Notes: a model not told the origin generated them from the sequence alone. A stretch of 64,000 nt of DNA from an uncultured Roseovarius sp. (GCA_947503145.1 CANNCP010000004.1:214321-278320), one strand, 5' to 3'; shown: positions 8,531 to 20,853, counted from the stretch's first letter. Numbers and translations are program-made.

Positions 8531-9151
8531 ATGGCACATATCAAACCCCTCTTCATCACCCCGCTCTACCGCGCAGCGCTGTCTGATTTCGGCGATGGCG
8601 TGGACATATCCGAACTTGCCAGATCCTGCTGGTCCATCGCCGAGGATGATGAGGCGGGCCAAGGCTGGTGCGAGGAAAACGGCTATCCCGGATACACCTC
8701 CTATGCATCCCTCACGGACCTGCCCTGGCGGTTCCCGATCTTTGCCGATGTGGTCAGCGCGCTTGATGCCCATGTCGCGGCTTTTGCCGAACATCTCGCC
8801 TTCGATCTCGAAGACAAGCCGCTCAAGCTTCAGGATATCTGGATCAACATCCTGCCCGAGGGCGGCACGCACGCCTCGCATATCCACCCCCATTCGATGA
8901 TTTCCGGCACCACCTATGTAGCCATGCCCGAAGGCACCTCAGCGCTGAAACTCGAAGATCCCCGATCGTCACGCATGATGGCCGCGCCAACCCGGTGCCG
9001 GGACGCCCCCGAAGAACTGCGCCAGTTCGTCTATGTGGCCCCCGATGTAGGCGATGTGCTGCTGTGGGAAAGCTGGCTGCGCCACGAAGTGCCGGTGAAC
9101 ATGAGCGAGGATGACCGGATTTCGGTCTCGTTCAACTACGATTGGGGATAG
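8531..9151 (+). CDS. TIGR02466-type 2-oxoglutarate/Fe(II) oxygenase
   Basis: The product from ATG 8531 is 206 residues (MAHIKPLFITPLYRAAL). The core has a double-stranded beta-helix layout: HASHIHPHSMISGTTYVAMP carries likely iron ligands, LLWESWLRHEVPVN holds a distal histidine, and RISVSFNYDWG holds the arginine expected to bind 2-oxoglutarate. This pattern matches the TIGR02466/2OG-FeII_Oxy_5 group, whose substrates are mostly unknown. The frame is open upstream to 8261, and ATG 8411 with GGAG before it is an alternative start giving a low-complexity extension. It is the only plus-strand gene inside the ribosomal cluster, beside rplP (L16). A ribosomal-protein hydroxylase role is a hypothesis only. 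Confidence 0.8.
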   Translation: MAHIKPLFITPLYRAALSDFGDGVDISELARSCWSIAEDDEAGQGWCEENGYPGYTSYASLTDLPWRFPIFADVVSALDAHVAAFAEHLAFDLEDKPLKLQDIWINILPEGGTHASHIHPHSMISGTTYVAMPEGTSALKLEDPRSSRMMAAPTRCRDAPEELRQFVYVAPDVGDVLLWESWLRHEVPVNMSEDDRISVSFNYDWG

Positions 9152-9535
9152 CGGATCGCGCCCTCCCTCGGATGGGCGTTCGGAACATCCGTTGGGTCCA
9201 CTTTATCGCACAGCTTATAACCTAACTGCATTTCTCAGATAACATCGCAAATACGCCCTCCCAAGGGGAGGGAGGGCGTGACCCGGCGGGCTACGCCCTT
9301 GATTCCGGATTGGGCAGATCAATGGCGTAGGACCAAATGCAAAACACCTGGTCCGCCTAAAAAGAAGAATGCCAAAATCAGAGTGAATAGTAAGAACGCT
9401 CCCAAACCCTAGCCGCACATGCCAAACAACCTGAGCTCTGATTGTTCAATCAAGTGGATCAGCATCATAAAACGATTCTTCTTTATAGGAGAGTTATCGC
9501 GAACAGGTGTGGTTACAGCCCCCCCCCCTCCAACG

Positions 9536-9564
9536 AAAAACCCCCGCCGATATCTCGGCGGGGG
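9536..9564 (-). terminator. Terminator after rplP (also usable from the plus strand)
   Basis: CCCCCGCCGA and TCGGCGGGGG form a ten-base stem with a four-base loop. On the minus strand it is followed by TTTTT, so it should end the rplB-rplP transcript. On the plus strand only TTT follows, so it may also stop the oxygenase transcript, less efficiently. Confidence 0.85.
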
Positions 9565-9622
9565 TTTCATGATCTTTACCGGAGTGCGCTCGCAATTGGC
9601 CTAGCCAATCGCTTTCCCGCAC

Positions 9623-9648
9623 ACGTCATTCGCAAGGGCGAATGACGT
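9623..9648 (-). other. Hairpin directly after the rplP stop codon
   Basis: ACGTCATTCGC and GCGAATGACGT pair over 11 bases with a four-base loop, abutting the rplP stop. There is no T-run; it may protect the 3' end or act with the terminator about 60 bases further on. Confidence 0.55.
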
Positions 9649-10062
9649 TTACCAGTCCTCGCGCTGAACGACGCGTGTCTTGATCGGCAGCTTCATCGCC
9701 GCAAGGCGCAGGGCCTCCACGGCAACGGCTTCGGTCACGCCGTCCAGTTCGAACATCACCCGACCGGGCTTGACCTTGCAGGCCCAGAAATCGACCGAAC
9801 CCTTACCCTTGCCCATCCGGACTTCGGTAGGCTTGGACGAGACCGGCACATCCGGAAAGATGCGGATCCAGACACGGCCCTGACGTTTCATGTGGCGGGT
9901 CATCGCGCGGCGGGCTGCCTCGATCTGACGCGCTGTCACACGCTCTGGTTCCGTCGCCTTCAGCCCGAACGAGCCAAAGTTCAGGTCGGAGCCGCCCTTG
10001 GCCTCGCCCTTGATCCGGCCCTTGAACTGCTTGCGGAATTTAGTGCGCTTTGGTTGCAGCAT
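9649..10062 (-). CDS. rplP: 50S ribosomal protein L16
   Basis: The 137-residue product is a standard L16 ([56 protein letters not shown]). L16 lines the A-site side of the peptidyl-transferase centre. Arg82 in VRMGKGKG corresponds to the arginine (R81) that the oxygenase YcfD hydroxylates in E. coli; that target residue is kept here. It is the last gene of the rplB segment and is followed by two hairpins, the second a terminator, rather than by rpmC. Confidence 0.97.
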   Translation of the reverse strand: MLQPKRTKFRKQFKGRIKGEAKGGSDLNFGSFGLKATEPERVTARQIEAARRAMTRHMKRQGRVWIRIFPDVPVSSKPTEVRMGKGKGSVDFWACKVKPGRVMFELDGVTEAVAVEALRLAAMKLPIKTRVVQREDW

Positions 10063-10074
10063 ATCCTATCCTCC

Positions 10075-10782
10075 TTAGCGACGGCCGCCGGCGCCGCGCG
10101 GCGCTGGACCATCCTGAAGTTCCTGGGCCTTGCGATCACGTGCACCTGGATCGTGCTCCATGATCTCGCCCTTGAAGATCCAGACCTTGATGCCGATGAT
10201 GCCATAGGCAGTCACGGCTTCGATATGGGCGTAATCAATGTCCGCACGCAGGGTATGCAGGGGCACGCGGCCCTCGCGATACCATTCGGTCCGGGCGATC
10301 TCGGCACCGCCAAGGCGGCCCGCGACGTTGACCCGGATACCCAGGCCCCCCATGCGCATGGCGTTTTGCACGGCACGTTTCATTGCCCGGCGAAAGCTGA
10401 CCCGACGCTCCAGCTGCTGGGCGATGCTTTCCCCCACCAGCGCCGCGTCAAGCTCGGGCTTGCGCACTTCGACGACGTTCAGATGCAGCTCGGACGCGGT
10501 CATGTCGGCCAGCTTGCGGCGCAGCGTCTCGATATCCGCGCCTTTCTTGCCGATGATCACGCCGGGACGTGCGGTGTGGATCGTCACGCGGCACTTCTTG
10601 TGCGGCCGCTCGATGATCACACGGCTGATGCCCGCCTGCTTGCACTCGGTCTTGATGAAATCGCGCATTGCGATGTCTTCCAGCAGCAGATTGCCGTAAT
10701 CCTTGGTATCTGCATACCAACGGCTGTCCCATGTGCGGTTGATCTGAAGGCGCATGCCAATCGGATTGACTTTATTTCCCAT
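10075..10782 (-). CDS. rpsC: 30S ribosomal protein S3
   Basis: A 235-residue S3 with an N-terminal KH domain ([20 protein letters not shown]) and C-terminal domain ([40 protein letters not shown]). The end is short and basic ([11 protein letters not shown]). S3 forms part of the mRNA entry channel and its helicase activity. The start overlaps the rplV stop by one base. Confidence 0.97.
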   Translation of the reverse strand: MGNKVNPIGMRLQINRTWDSRWYADTKDYGNLLLEDIAMRDFIKTECKQAGISRVIIERPHKKCRVTIHTARPGVIIGKKGADIETLRRKLADMTASELHLNVVEVRKPELDAALVGESIAQQLERRVSFRRAMKRAVQNAMRMGGLGIRVNVAGRLGGAEIARTEWYREGRVPLHTLRADIDYAHIEAVTAYGIIGIKVWIFKGEIMEHDPGARDRKAQELQDGPAPRGAGGRR

Positions 10783-11162
10783 CAGGCTTGCTCCTCAACT
10801 TCGCGAACTTTGATCGTCAGTTCCGAGAACGGCTTGCGCAACGCGCCGAACCGGCCCCGGGCACGCGGGCGACCGCGCTTCATGACGAGGTTCTTGCCGA
10901 CATAGGCCTCTGCGACCACCAGCTCGTCAACATCCAGGTTATGGTTGTTTTCGGCATTGGCGATGGCCGATTGCAGGCATTTGCGCACATCTTCGGCGAT
11001 CCGCTTCTTCGAGAAAGCCAGATCGTTCAGCGCTTTGTCCACTTTCTTGCCACGGATGAGCGCGGCCAGAAGATTCAGCTTTTGCGGGCTGGTGCGAAGC
11101 ATGCGCAGTTTTGCCATTGCTTCGTTGTCGGCCACGCGGCGGGGGTTCTTTTCCTTGCCCAT
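10782..11162 (-). CDS. rplV: 50S ribosomal protein L22
   Basis: The 126-residue product matches L22 ([58 protein letters not shown] with the extended tunnel hairpin). L22 lines the exit tunnel; its loop is where some macrolide-resistance changes arise. It has a short N-terminal extension ([16 protein letters not shown]). Spacers to rpsS and rpsC are three bases and a one-base overlap. Confidence 0.96.
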   Translation of the reverse strand: MGKEKNPRRVADNEAMAKLRMLRTSPQKLNLLAALIRGKKVDKALNDLAFSKKRIAEDVRKCLQSAIANAENNHNLDVDELVVAEAYVGKNLVMKRGRPRARGRFGALRKPFSELTIKVREVEEQA

Positions 11163-11165
11163 GAC

Positions 11166-11444
11166 TTATTTCCGCTTCGCTTTTTTGTCGGCGGCATGAC
11201 CTGTGTAGGTCCGGGTCGGCGAATACTCACCGAACTTCTGACCGATCATGTCTTCGCTGACGTTGACAGGGATATGTTTCCGACCGTTGTAGACGCCAAA
11301 CGTCAGGCCCACGAACTGGGGCAGGATCGTCGAACGGCGCGACCATATCTTGATGACTTCATTACGACCGCCCTCACGCGATGCTTCGGCTTTCTTAAGC
11401 ACGTAGGCATCGACAAAGGGGCCTTTCCATACAGAACGCGACAT
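11166..11444 (-). CDS. rpsS: 30S ribosomal protein S19
   Basis: The 92-residue protein has the S19 start [20 protein letters not shown] and signature [21 protein letters not shown]19 binds 16S rRNA in the head with S13 and touches the A-site tRNA. It begins two bases after the rplB stop and ends three before rplV. Confidence 0.97.
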   Translation of the reverse strand: MSRSVWKGPFVDAYVLKKAEASREGGRNEVIKIWSRRSTILPQFVGLTFGVYNGRKHIPVNVSEDMIGQKFGEYSPTRTYTGHAADKKAKRK

Positions 11445-11446
11445 GT

Positions 11447-12289
11447 TTACCGGCCCTTTTTCTTGGCGTGACGCGAGCGGATGATCAGCTTCTGCGACGC
11501 CTTGTTCTTGTTGCGGGTGCGGGCACCCTTGGTCGGCTTGCCCCAGGGCGTGACCGGGTGACGACCACCCGAGGTCCGACCCTCACCACCACCATGAGGG
11601 TGATCGACCGGGTTCATGACCACACCGCGGACAGAAGGACGAATGCCCTTGTGACGCATGCGGCCAGCCTTGCCGTAGTTCTGGTTGGAGTTGTCGGGGT
11701 TCGAGACCGCACCAACCGTCGCCTTGCATTCCTGGCGGACCAGGCGCAATTCGCCGCTGCTGATACGCACCTGCGCGTAGCCACCATCACGACCGACAAA
11801 CTGGCCGTAGGTTCCGGCTGCGCGGGCGATCTGCCCACCCTTGCCCGGCTTCAGCTCGATATTGTGGACGATTGTGCCGATCGGCATGCCCGAGAACGGC
11901 ATGCAGTTGCCCGGCTTGATGTCGACCTTGTCGCCGGCGACGATCTTATCGCCGATGGCCAGACGCTGCGGCGCCAGGATATACGCCTGCTCACCGTCCT
12001 CATACTTGACGAGCGCGATAAAGGCGGTCCGGTTGGGGTCATATTCAATCCGCTCGACCGTGGCCGCGACATCGAATTTGTTCCGTTTGAAATCAACGAT
12101 ACGGTAGAGGCGTTTCGCCCCGCCACCGCGCCTGCGTGATGTGATACGTCCGGTGTTGTTCCGGCCGCCCGATTTCGACAGACCCTCGGTGAGGGCCTTG
12201 ACGGGGCGTCCTTTGTACAGCTCCGAACGGTCGATCAGCACCAGCCCGCGCTGGCCCGGCGTCGTTGGCTTATACGACTTGAGTGCCAT
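11447..12289 (-). CDS. rplB: 50S ribosomal protein L2
   Basis: The 280-residue L2 carries the RNA-binding core ([20 protein letters not shown]) and the highly conserved [20 protein letters not shown] containing the histidine near the peptidyl-transferase centre. L2 is needed for subunit joining. Normally rplW precedes it directly; here the rsgA-GNAT pair and about 380 bases of spacer intervene. A GC-rich palindrome lies just upstream of its start. Confidence 0.97.
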   Translation of the reverse strand: MALKSYKPTTPGQRGLVLIDRSELYKGRPVKALTEGLSKSGGRNNTGRITSRRRGGGAKRLYRIVDFKRNKFDVAATVERIEYDPNRTAFIALVKYEDGEQAYILAPQRLAIGDKIVAGDKVDIKPGNCMPFSGMPIGTIVHNIELKPGKGGQIARAAGTYGQFVGRDGGYAQVRISSGELRLVRQECKATVGAVSNPDNSNQNYGKAGRMRHKGIRPSVRGVVMNPVDHPHGGGEGRTSGGRHPVTPWGKPTKGARTRNKNKASQKLIIRSRHAKKKGR

Positions 12290-12671
12290 GCTTTCTGTCT
12301 TCCGTTTAGCAAACGCCCCGGGTTTGATCCGGGGCTATGTAGGATGGATTCGAAACCCACCATGTTTATAGGCCCCCGTAGGTGCCCGGCTAATACGTTC
12401 ATACGAACGAAAACGAAGCCCCGGACGAATCCGAGGCCACGCAGATAGGTTCTGTTAGGGGAGACAGCAGGCAGGGTCAAGCACTTGCAGCGATTATCCC
12501 ACGCGGTTGCCCTGCCCCGGCCAAAGTCCACGCTCAAGCCGGGCGCAGGTTGTGGTCGCGGCAAGGCCAGCAAAGCGGACTCTTCTGCCGTTCACCTTAA
12601 CCAAGCGAATGTCTCCTATGGTGAAGGTCGATTGTGGAGGGCACTGACTAACAATGCCTTCCACTTGACCG
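12290..12671. other. 382-base spacer upstream of rplB
   Basis: It holds a CCGG-rich palindrome (12315-12335) close to the rplB start and otherwise shows only short overlapping frames with no family resemblance. A promoter for the rplB segment must lie here or be shared with rsgA; no clear -35/-10 pair was found. The part nearest the acetyltransferase gene looks like degenerate sequence. Confidence 0.4.
12315..12335. repeat. GC-rich intergenic palindrome
   Basis: GCCCCGG, seven bases, CCGGGGC; a member of the same palindrome family as at 3916 and 14525. It lies 25 bases upstream of the rplB start, in its leader. Confidence 0.6.
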
Positions 12672-13100
12672 TTACGAAGCTGGCATGGCCATCTTGAATG
12701 TTTCATCGCCAGTGACATCAAATGTGCCCTCACCAATCACCTCAAATCCATACCGATTGTAAAACGGAAGACCGATCTTGTTGTCCTTGAACACTTCGAC
12801 CGTGAGCGGTCCTTTCAAGGAAACAACATGATCGACCATTTGGCGTCCCATGCCCTTGCCCTGCTGGGCAGGATCAAGGAATAAACCGCCGATATCGGTG
12901 TCGATCATAGCGATGAATCCAATAGGGGTACCATCATCTTCCAATACCCATGTCTCTGCATTTGGTAGATACATATTGCGTATGTCTTTGCGCACTTGGT
13001 CTCTAACTTCAGGCGCTAAAAATGGATGCGCAAGCGCCTCTGCCTTATCCCAGATTGCTATCAGGGCATCGGTGTCTTCTGTTTTGTATTTACGGATCAT
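12672..13100 (-). CDS. GNAT-family N-acetyltransferase
   Basis: The 142-residue protein has the GNAT fold: N-terminal MIRKYKTEDTDALIAIWDKA, strand 4 plus acetyl-CoA loop GGLFLDPAQQGKGMGRQMVD (the Q/RxxGxG/A motif as QQGKGMG), and C-terminal GLPFYNRYGFEVIGEGTF. It resembles the small YjaB-like acetyltransferases. Its ATG overlaps the rsgA stop (ATGA), so it is translationally coupled to that GTPase. Its third-position GC looks lower than in the ribosomal genes around it, suggesting later arrival. The substrate is unknown; a ribosomal protein or small molecule are both possible. Confidence 0.85.
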   Translation of the reverse strand: MIRKYKTEDTDALIAIWDKAEALAHPFLAPEVRDQVRKDIRNMYLPNAETWVLEDDGTPIGFIAMIDTDIGGLFLDPAQQGKGMGRQMVDHVVSLKGPLTVEVFKDNKIGLPFYNRYGFEVIGEGTFDVTGDETFKMAMPAS

Positions 13101-14182
13101 CTTTTTGGCTTTCTGTTTTTCTGTTGAATCGTGTTGATCATTTTTTGAAAGGATTTATCTGCCGATTTACGTTCGGCCAGAGAAGAAGAATTGAAACGCT
13201 CCTCCGTGACTAATTTGTTCCACCGAGCAAGTCTGGACGGATCAATGTCCCCGAACTCCAACGCTCTTCGAATGGCGCAACCGGGTTCGGTCTCGTGCTT
13301 GCAATCGCTGAAACGACATTGGCCCGCTAGTACGACCATATCTGCAAACACGTCGGCAATTCCGGTCTCAACATCTGTAAGCTGTAGTTCCCGCATTCCG
13401 GGAGTGTCCAACACCGCGCAGCCATCGGGTGTGAAGTGCAGTTGCCGCCGCGTCGTCGTGTGGCGACCTTTGCTGTCTTCTTCACGTGTAGTAGCCGTTT
13501 CAGCGACCCCCTCCAGAAACAGGGCATTGACCAGCGTAGATTTCCCAACGCCAGACGATCCCATAAACGCAACAGTTTGCCCTGGCTTACACCAAGGTGC
13601 GAGCTTGGCAATCGGCTCGTCGCTCAAGGCATTAAGCACTTCCACAAGAACACAGTTCGAAATTGCGCTTGCCTCATTCACGTAGGATTCTGGCTCATCA
13701 CAAAGATCAACCTTAGTGAGCAAGATGACAGGCGTTACTTCCGCCTCAAATGCCAAGGCAACATAGCGCTCAAGCCGCGCAATGTTGAAATCTCTGTTGC
13801 ACGAAGACACTATAAAAACCGTGTCCACGTTCGCAGCTATCAATTGCCTCTTGCGGTCTGAACCGGGCGCACGGCGTTCAAACACGCTCCTGCGTTGCAG
13901 AACCTTGCTACTGGATGGATGATGCCGATCATAAAGCAGCCAATCACCCACCGTCGCGTCAGACTTCGGTGGGATAACCGTATCAAGACTGTCACCCAGT
14001 ACGTGCAGGCCTGTCCTGTGGACTTCAACCACTCGGACAGGCGATGCATCAGCAGTGTCGTCAATCTTGGTTTGTTGGCTAAAGAAAGGCTTCCAGCCGA
14101 GTTTTTCCAATGGCGAGCGTTCGCGTTTTGGAATTTTGCCAGCACCCGAAGGCGGCAAAAATTGGGAATAGTCCCGTGTCAT
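13097..14182 (-). CDS. rsgA: Ribosome small-subunit-dependent GTPase A (RsgA/YjeQ)
   Basis: The 361-residue product (from ATG 14182; an in-frame GTG at 14209 is an alternative) is a circularly permuted GTPase. The N-terminal OB-fold is at about 40-110. G4-like LLTKVDLCDE precedes the P-loop GSSGVGKSTLVNAL and G3 DTPGMREL. A C-terminal zinc knuckle CRFSDCKHETEPGC follows. RsgA binds the 30S subunit, checks maturation of the decoding site and releases RbfA. The gene sits between rplW (after its terminator) and rplB with its own roughly 430-base upstream region. Base composition is visibly less GC-rich than the flanks. It is coupled to the GNAT gene by ATGA overlap. Confidence 0.93.
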   Translation of the reverse strand: MTRDYSQFLPPSGAGKIPKRERSPLEKLGWKPFFSQQTKIDDTADASPVRVVEVHRTGLHVLGDSLDTVIPPKSDATVGDWLLYDRHHPSSSKVLQRRSVFERRAPGSDRKRQLIAANVDTVFIVSSCNRDFNIARLERYVALAFEAEVTPVILLTKVDLCDEPESYVNEASAISNCVLVEVLNALSDEPIAKLAPWCKPGQTVAFMGSSGVGKSTLVNALFLEGVAETATTREEDSKGRHTTTRRQLHFTPDGCAVLDTPGMRELQLTDVETGIADVFADMVVLAGQCRFSDCKHETEPGCAIRRALEFGDIDPSRLARWNKLVTEERFNSSSLAERKSADKSFQKMINTIQQKNRKPKR

Positions 14183-14478
14183 TGTTGTGAACTTTCGTGT
14201 TCGGGGCACGGATCAAGGCCGCGCCATAATGTGTAGAAAAACTAGGTCGCAAAAAACCATTCGCCGACGACAAAAACGCGGCGTTTGCTTGGTTTGAATT
14301 TGCACCGGGAGGACGCTTTGCCTCCCCACATTATCGGGACATAAAATCTCCAAGAACACGCGATTTAGGTAACTTAGGACGGTAGATTTTGCAAGCAATC
14401 CAGTCAAGCAAAAAGGTATAAGCAGACAGCCTTGCACGCCGCAGCATTGAGTAATGAGGGCTCTTTGCTGCCATTCAC

Positions 14479-14511
14479 AAAAAAACCCCGGCCACTTTCG
14501 CAGCCGGGGTT
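14479..14511 (-). terminator. Rho-independent terminator after rplW
   Basis: On the minus strand AACCCCGGC pairs with GCCGGGGTT across a ten-base loop and is followed by a run of T (seven from the stem edge). It lies about 100 bases after the rplW stop and ends the rpsL-rplW transcript, breaking the usual S10 operon. Confidence 0.85.
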
Positions 14512-14524
14512 TCCCGAAATTCCC

Positions 14525-14545
14525 GCCCCGGACCTGATCCGGGGC
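14525..14545. repeat. GC-rich intergenic palindrome
   Basis: GCCCCGGA, five bases, TCCGGGGC: an imperfect inverted repeat close to the rplW 3' end, of the same family as at 3916. Confidence 0.65.
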
Positions 14546-14579
14546 CTCGAAACTTAACCGTTCCGCCAGGAACAGCGAG

Positions 14580-14600
14580 GTCCCGGGTCAGGCCCGGGAC
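14580..14600. repeat. GC-rich intergenic palindrome
   Basis: GTCCCGGG, five bases, CCCGGGAC; lies ten bases from the rplW stop, 34 bases from the preceding palindrome. Confidence 0.65.
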
Positions 14601-14609
14601 GGGGCTGCT

Positions 14610-14906
14610 TTACAGCCCGGTGCTCACGTCGATCGTGTTGCCCTCTTCGAGCGTCACATAGGCCTTCTTGACGTTCGCCCGCTTGCCGGGGCGACCGCGG
14701 AACCGCTTGACCTTGCCTTTGGTGATCGTCGTGTTCACGGCCTTCACCTTGACACCAAAGAGTGACTCTACGGCCTCCTTGATCTGCGGTTTGTTGGAGG
14801 CCATCGCCACTTCAAAGACGACCCCGCCGTGCTCGGACGACATGGTGGCTTTCTCGGTGATGACCGGCTTGCGGATCACGTCGTAATGTTCTGCTTTCGC
14901 GCTCAT
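14610..14906 (-). CDS. rplW: 50S ribosomal protein L23
   Basis: The 98-residue L23 has [20 protein letters not shown] and [20 protein letters not shown] with the usual compact fold. It sits at the tunnel exit and anchors trigger factor and SRP. The start overlaps the rplD stop by four bases. A terminator follows, so the first S10 segment ends here. Confidence 0.97.
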   Translation of the reverse strand: MSAKAEHYDVIRKPVITEKATMSSEHGGVVFEVAMASNKPQIKEAVESLFGVKVKAVNTTITKGKVKRFRGRPGKRANVKKAYVTLEEGNTIDVSTGL

Positions 14907-15535
14907 TTCACGTCACCTTTCCCCAAACGGGCTTCCAGTGCCTCGACACCCGCCTTGGTCAGCACGAGCGTGTCGCGCTTGAGGATGTCATAGACGTTTG
15001 CGCCCATCGTCGGCAGAATATCCAGCCCATCGATGTTGCGGGCGGCCTTGGCGAAATTTTCGTTCACCTCGGTGCCGTCGATGATCAGCGCGCGCTTCCA
15101 GCCCAGTTCCTTGACCTGCTTGGCCAGGGCACCGGTTTTGCCGTCGGACGCGGCGCTGTCGATCACGATCAGCTCGCCGGCCTTTGCCTTGGCGCTCAGC
15201 GCCATCTTCAGACCCAGCATGCGCACCTTCTTGGGCAGATCATGCGCGTGGCTGCGCACGACCGGACCCTTGTAGATGCCACCACCGCGAAAGATCGGAG
15301 CCGACCGCGCGCCGTGGCGTGCGCCGCCGGTGCCCTTCTGCCGATAGATCTTCTTGGTCGAATAGCTGACCTCGGACCGGGTCTTGACCTTGTGCGTGCC
15401 GGCCTGCGCCTTGTTGCGCTGCCAGCGGACGACGCGGTGCAGGATGTCTGCGCGCGGCTCCAGGTCGAAGATGTCTTCGCCCAGATCGACCGAGCCGGCC
15501 TTGCTGCCGTCCAGTTTGATCACGTCGAGTTTCAT
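14903..15535 (-). CDS. rplD: 50S ribosomal protein L4
   Basis: The 210-residue L4 has the tunnel-loop signature [20 protein letters not shown] and [20 protein letters not shown]. In E. coli L4 is the autogenous repressor of the S10 operon, acting in transcription and translation; whether the leader here supports that was not established. Four-base overlaps join it to both rplC and rplW. Confidence 0.97.
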   Translation of the reverse strand: MKLDVIKLDGSKAGSVDLGEDIFDLEPRADILHRVVRWQRNKAQAGTHKVKTRSEVSYSTKKIYRQKGTGGARHGARSAPIFRGGGIYKGPVVRSHAHDLPKKVRMLGLKMALSAKAKAGELIVIDSAASDGKTGALAKQVKELGWKRALIIDGTEVNENFAKAARNIDGLDILPTMGANVYDILKRDTLVLTKAGVEALEARLGKGDVK

Positions 15536-16392
15536 TCCTCGCCTTCCTTCTTCTCGGCAGCTTGGGCTTCGGCGACCGCATCGGTCCCGGCCTCTTCTGC
15601 GGCTTGTGCGTCGAGCGCGGCCTGTTCGGCTTCGGCTGCTGCTGCGGCGGTGGCTTCGGCCTCTGCTGCTGCGGCGGCGGCAGCTTCTTCAGCGGCCTTG
15701 GCTGCGGCTTCGGCTGCGGACTTCAGCGCGGCGGGCAGAATCGCGTTCTCGGGGAACGGCTTCTTGACCGCATCCTTGACCGTGACCCAGCCACCCTTGG
15801 AGCCGGGGACCGCGCCCTTGACCATGATCAGGCCACGATCGGCGTCGGTTCTGACCACTTGCAGGTTCTGCGTGGTGATCCGGGCCGCGCCCATGTGACC
15901 GGCCATCTTCTTGCCTTTGAAGACCTTGCCGGGGTCCTGACACTGGCCGGTGGAGCCGTGCGAACGGTGCGAGATCGAAACGCCGTGGGTCATTTCCAGA
16001 CCCTTGAAGTTGTGACGCTTCATCGCACCGGCAAAACCCTTACCGATCGAAGTGCCGCAGACATCGACATACTGACCTTCAAAGTAATGGTTCGCGGTGA
16101 TTTCTTCACCGACCGCGATCATTGCTTCGGGTGCCACGCGGAATTCAGCGATCTTGCGCTTGGGTTCCACCTTGGCGGCGGCAAAGTGGCCGCGCATTGC
16201 CTTTGAGGTCCGCTTGGCCTTGGCCGTGCCGGCGCCCAGCTGAATCGCGGTATAGCCGTGGGTCTCAGGGGTGCGTGTCGCCACGACCTGAAGTTTGTCC
16301 AATTGAAGAACGGTCACAGGAATCTGCTTGCCGTCTTCCATGAAAAGCCGGGTCATGCCGACTTTCTTTGCGATAATACCAGAGCGCAACAT
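15532..16392 (-). CDS. rplC: 50S ribosomal protein L3 with long Ala/Glu-rich C-terminal tail
   Basis: The first 218 residues are an ordinary L3 ([57 protein letters not shown]). The glutamine in TGQCQDPG corresponds to the one methylated by PrmB. From residue about 219 to 286 a low-complexity helical tail of Ala and Glu follows and ends KKEGEE, making the protein clearly longer than the usual 210-240 residues. L3 is an early assembly protein near the peptidyl-transferase centre. The tail probably projects from the surface; its role is unknown. The gene overlaps rplD by four bases. Confidence 0.95.
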   Translation of the reverse strand: MLRSGIIAKKVGMTRLFMEDGKQIPVTVLQLDKLQVVATRTPETHGYTAIQLGAGTAKAKRTSKAMRGHFAAAKVEPKRKIAEFRVAPEAMIAVGEEITANHYFEGQYVDVCGTSIGKGFAGAMKRHNFKGLEMTHGVSISHRSHGSTGQCQDPGKVFKGKKMAGHMGAARITTQNLQVVRTDADRGLIMVKGAVPGSKGGWVTVKDAVKKPFPENAILPAALKSAAEAAAKAAEEAAAAAAAEAEATAAAAAEAEQAALDAQAAEEAGTDAVAEAQAAEKKEGEE

Positions 16393-16406
16393 GTCTACTG
16401 CCCTCC

Positions 16407-16715
16407 TTAAACCGAAATCTGCACATCCACACCAGCAGCCAGGTCGAGCTTCATCAGCGCGTCCACGGTCTGTGGTGTGGGATCAACGATATCCAGCAGG
16501 CGTTTGTGCGTGCGGATTTCCCATTGATCGCGGGATTTCTTGTTCACGTGGGGGCCACGCAGAACGGTAAATTTTTCGATCTTGTTCGGCAGCGGGATCG
16601 GGCCTCGCACCTCGGCGCCGGTGCGCTTCGCGGTGTTGACGATTTCCTGCGTGCTGGCATCCAGTACGCGGTAATCAAAGGCCTTCAGCCGGATGCGAAT
16701 GTTCTGACTTTGCAT
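16407..16715 (-). CDS. rpsJ: 30S ribosomal protein S10 (NusE)
   Basis: From the ATG at 16715 the product is 102 residues, the standard S10 length, starting [19 protein letters not shown] with AAAGG just upstream; the frame is open further upstream but that extension is not conserved. [20 protein letters not shown] and FEIRTH-like [20 protein letters not shown] are diagnostic. S10 is in the 30S head and pairs with NusB/NusG in antitermination. It lies 180 bases after tuf, with a palindrome in between. Confidence 0.97.
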   Translation of the reverse strand: MQSQNIRIRLKAFDYRVLDASTQEIVNTAKRTGAEVRGPIPLPNKIEKFTVLRGPHVNKKSRDQWEIRTHKRLLDIVDPTPQTVDALMKLDLAAGVDVQISV

Positions 16716-16807
16716 TGTCGTAGCCTTTCGCGGCTTTTGGTGTTGATAGGAGGAGTGCCGGACCACCCGGCCCCCTCGTCGAACTTCCCCCGGCTTTAAC
16801 GGAGGGA

Positions 16808-16830
16808 GGTCCCGGGCATGACCCGGAACC
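16808..16830. repeat. GC-rich intergenic palindrome
   Basis: GGTCCCGGGC, three bases, ACCCGGAACC: a ten-base inverted repeat with two mismatched pairs, in the tuf-rpsJ spacer; the same family as the other CCGG palindromes. Confidence 0.5.
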
Positions 16831-16896
16831 CCGCTTGTATGGTTCGCCTATGCGGTCTCGGTGAAAGTTGCAATCACCTGCCGCACAGATAATCCC

Positions 16897-18072
<1,176 letters not shown>

Positions 18073-18162
18073 GTTGGTGGCTCCTCTTCTTGTCTGTCAG
18101 GTGGTGGGTCAAAAACCCACCCTACGGTGTGGGTAGGGCGGGACAAAGACCCGCCACCCGGG

Positions 18163-18177
<15 letters not shown>
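18073..18177 (-). repeat. tuf leader, repeated upstream of the second tuf
   Basis: This leader, including the last four codons and stop of fusA (AKFA), is repeated nearly exactly at 39423-39526; the only difference seen is one A in an A-run. On the minus strand it can form hairpins GGCGGG/CCCGCC, CCTAC/GTAGG and GGTGGGT/ACCCACC, then AGGAG and the start codon. Confidence 0.85.
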
Positions 18178-20286
<2,109 letters not shown>

Positions 20287-20312
20287 GGGGCTGCTTCCTC
20301 AGAGTATCTGTT

Positions 20313-20804
<492 letters not shown>

Positions 20805-20815
20805 CTATCGGTCGC

Positions 20816-20837
20816 GCCCCGATGTTGAAACCGGGGC
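20816..20837. repeat. Palindrome in the rpsL-rpsG spacer
   Basis: GCCCCG, ten bases, CGGGGC. A second palindrome follows 16 bases later. Both lie where S7 binds in E. coli str mRNA. Confidence 0.5.
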
Positions 20838-20853
20838 CTCTTGGCGGCGCGAA

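Larger units (their letters stand above)
9152..9648. other. 497-base spacer between the oxygenase gene and rplP
   Basis: No convincing gene is present. It holds a strong two-sided hairpin terminator (9536-9564), a hairpin right after the rplP stop (9623-9648), and an AT-richer stretch (about 9350-9500) out of keeping with the flanks. A short hydrophobic minus-strand reading frame there lacks a start codon and is not called. Confidence 0.5.
14183..14609. other. 427-base spacer between rsgA and rplW
   Basis: It contains the rplW terminator (14479-14511), two CCGG palindromes (14525-14545, 14580-14600) and an AT-richer 250-base segment up to the rsgA start that should hold the rsgA promoter. 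No gene is supported; the minus-strand frame there has no family resemblance. Confidence 0.5.

Noticed and set aside
9215..9418. Short minus-strand hydrophobic reading frames in the rplP spacer
   Set aside because: No start codon with ribosome-binding site and no family resemblance; low-GC sequence alone can give such frames.
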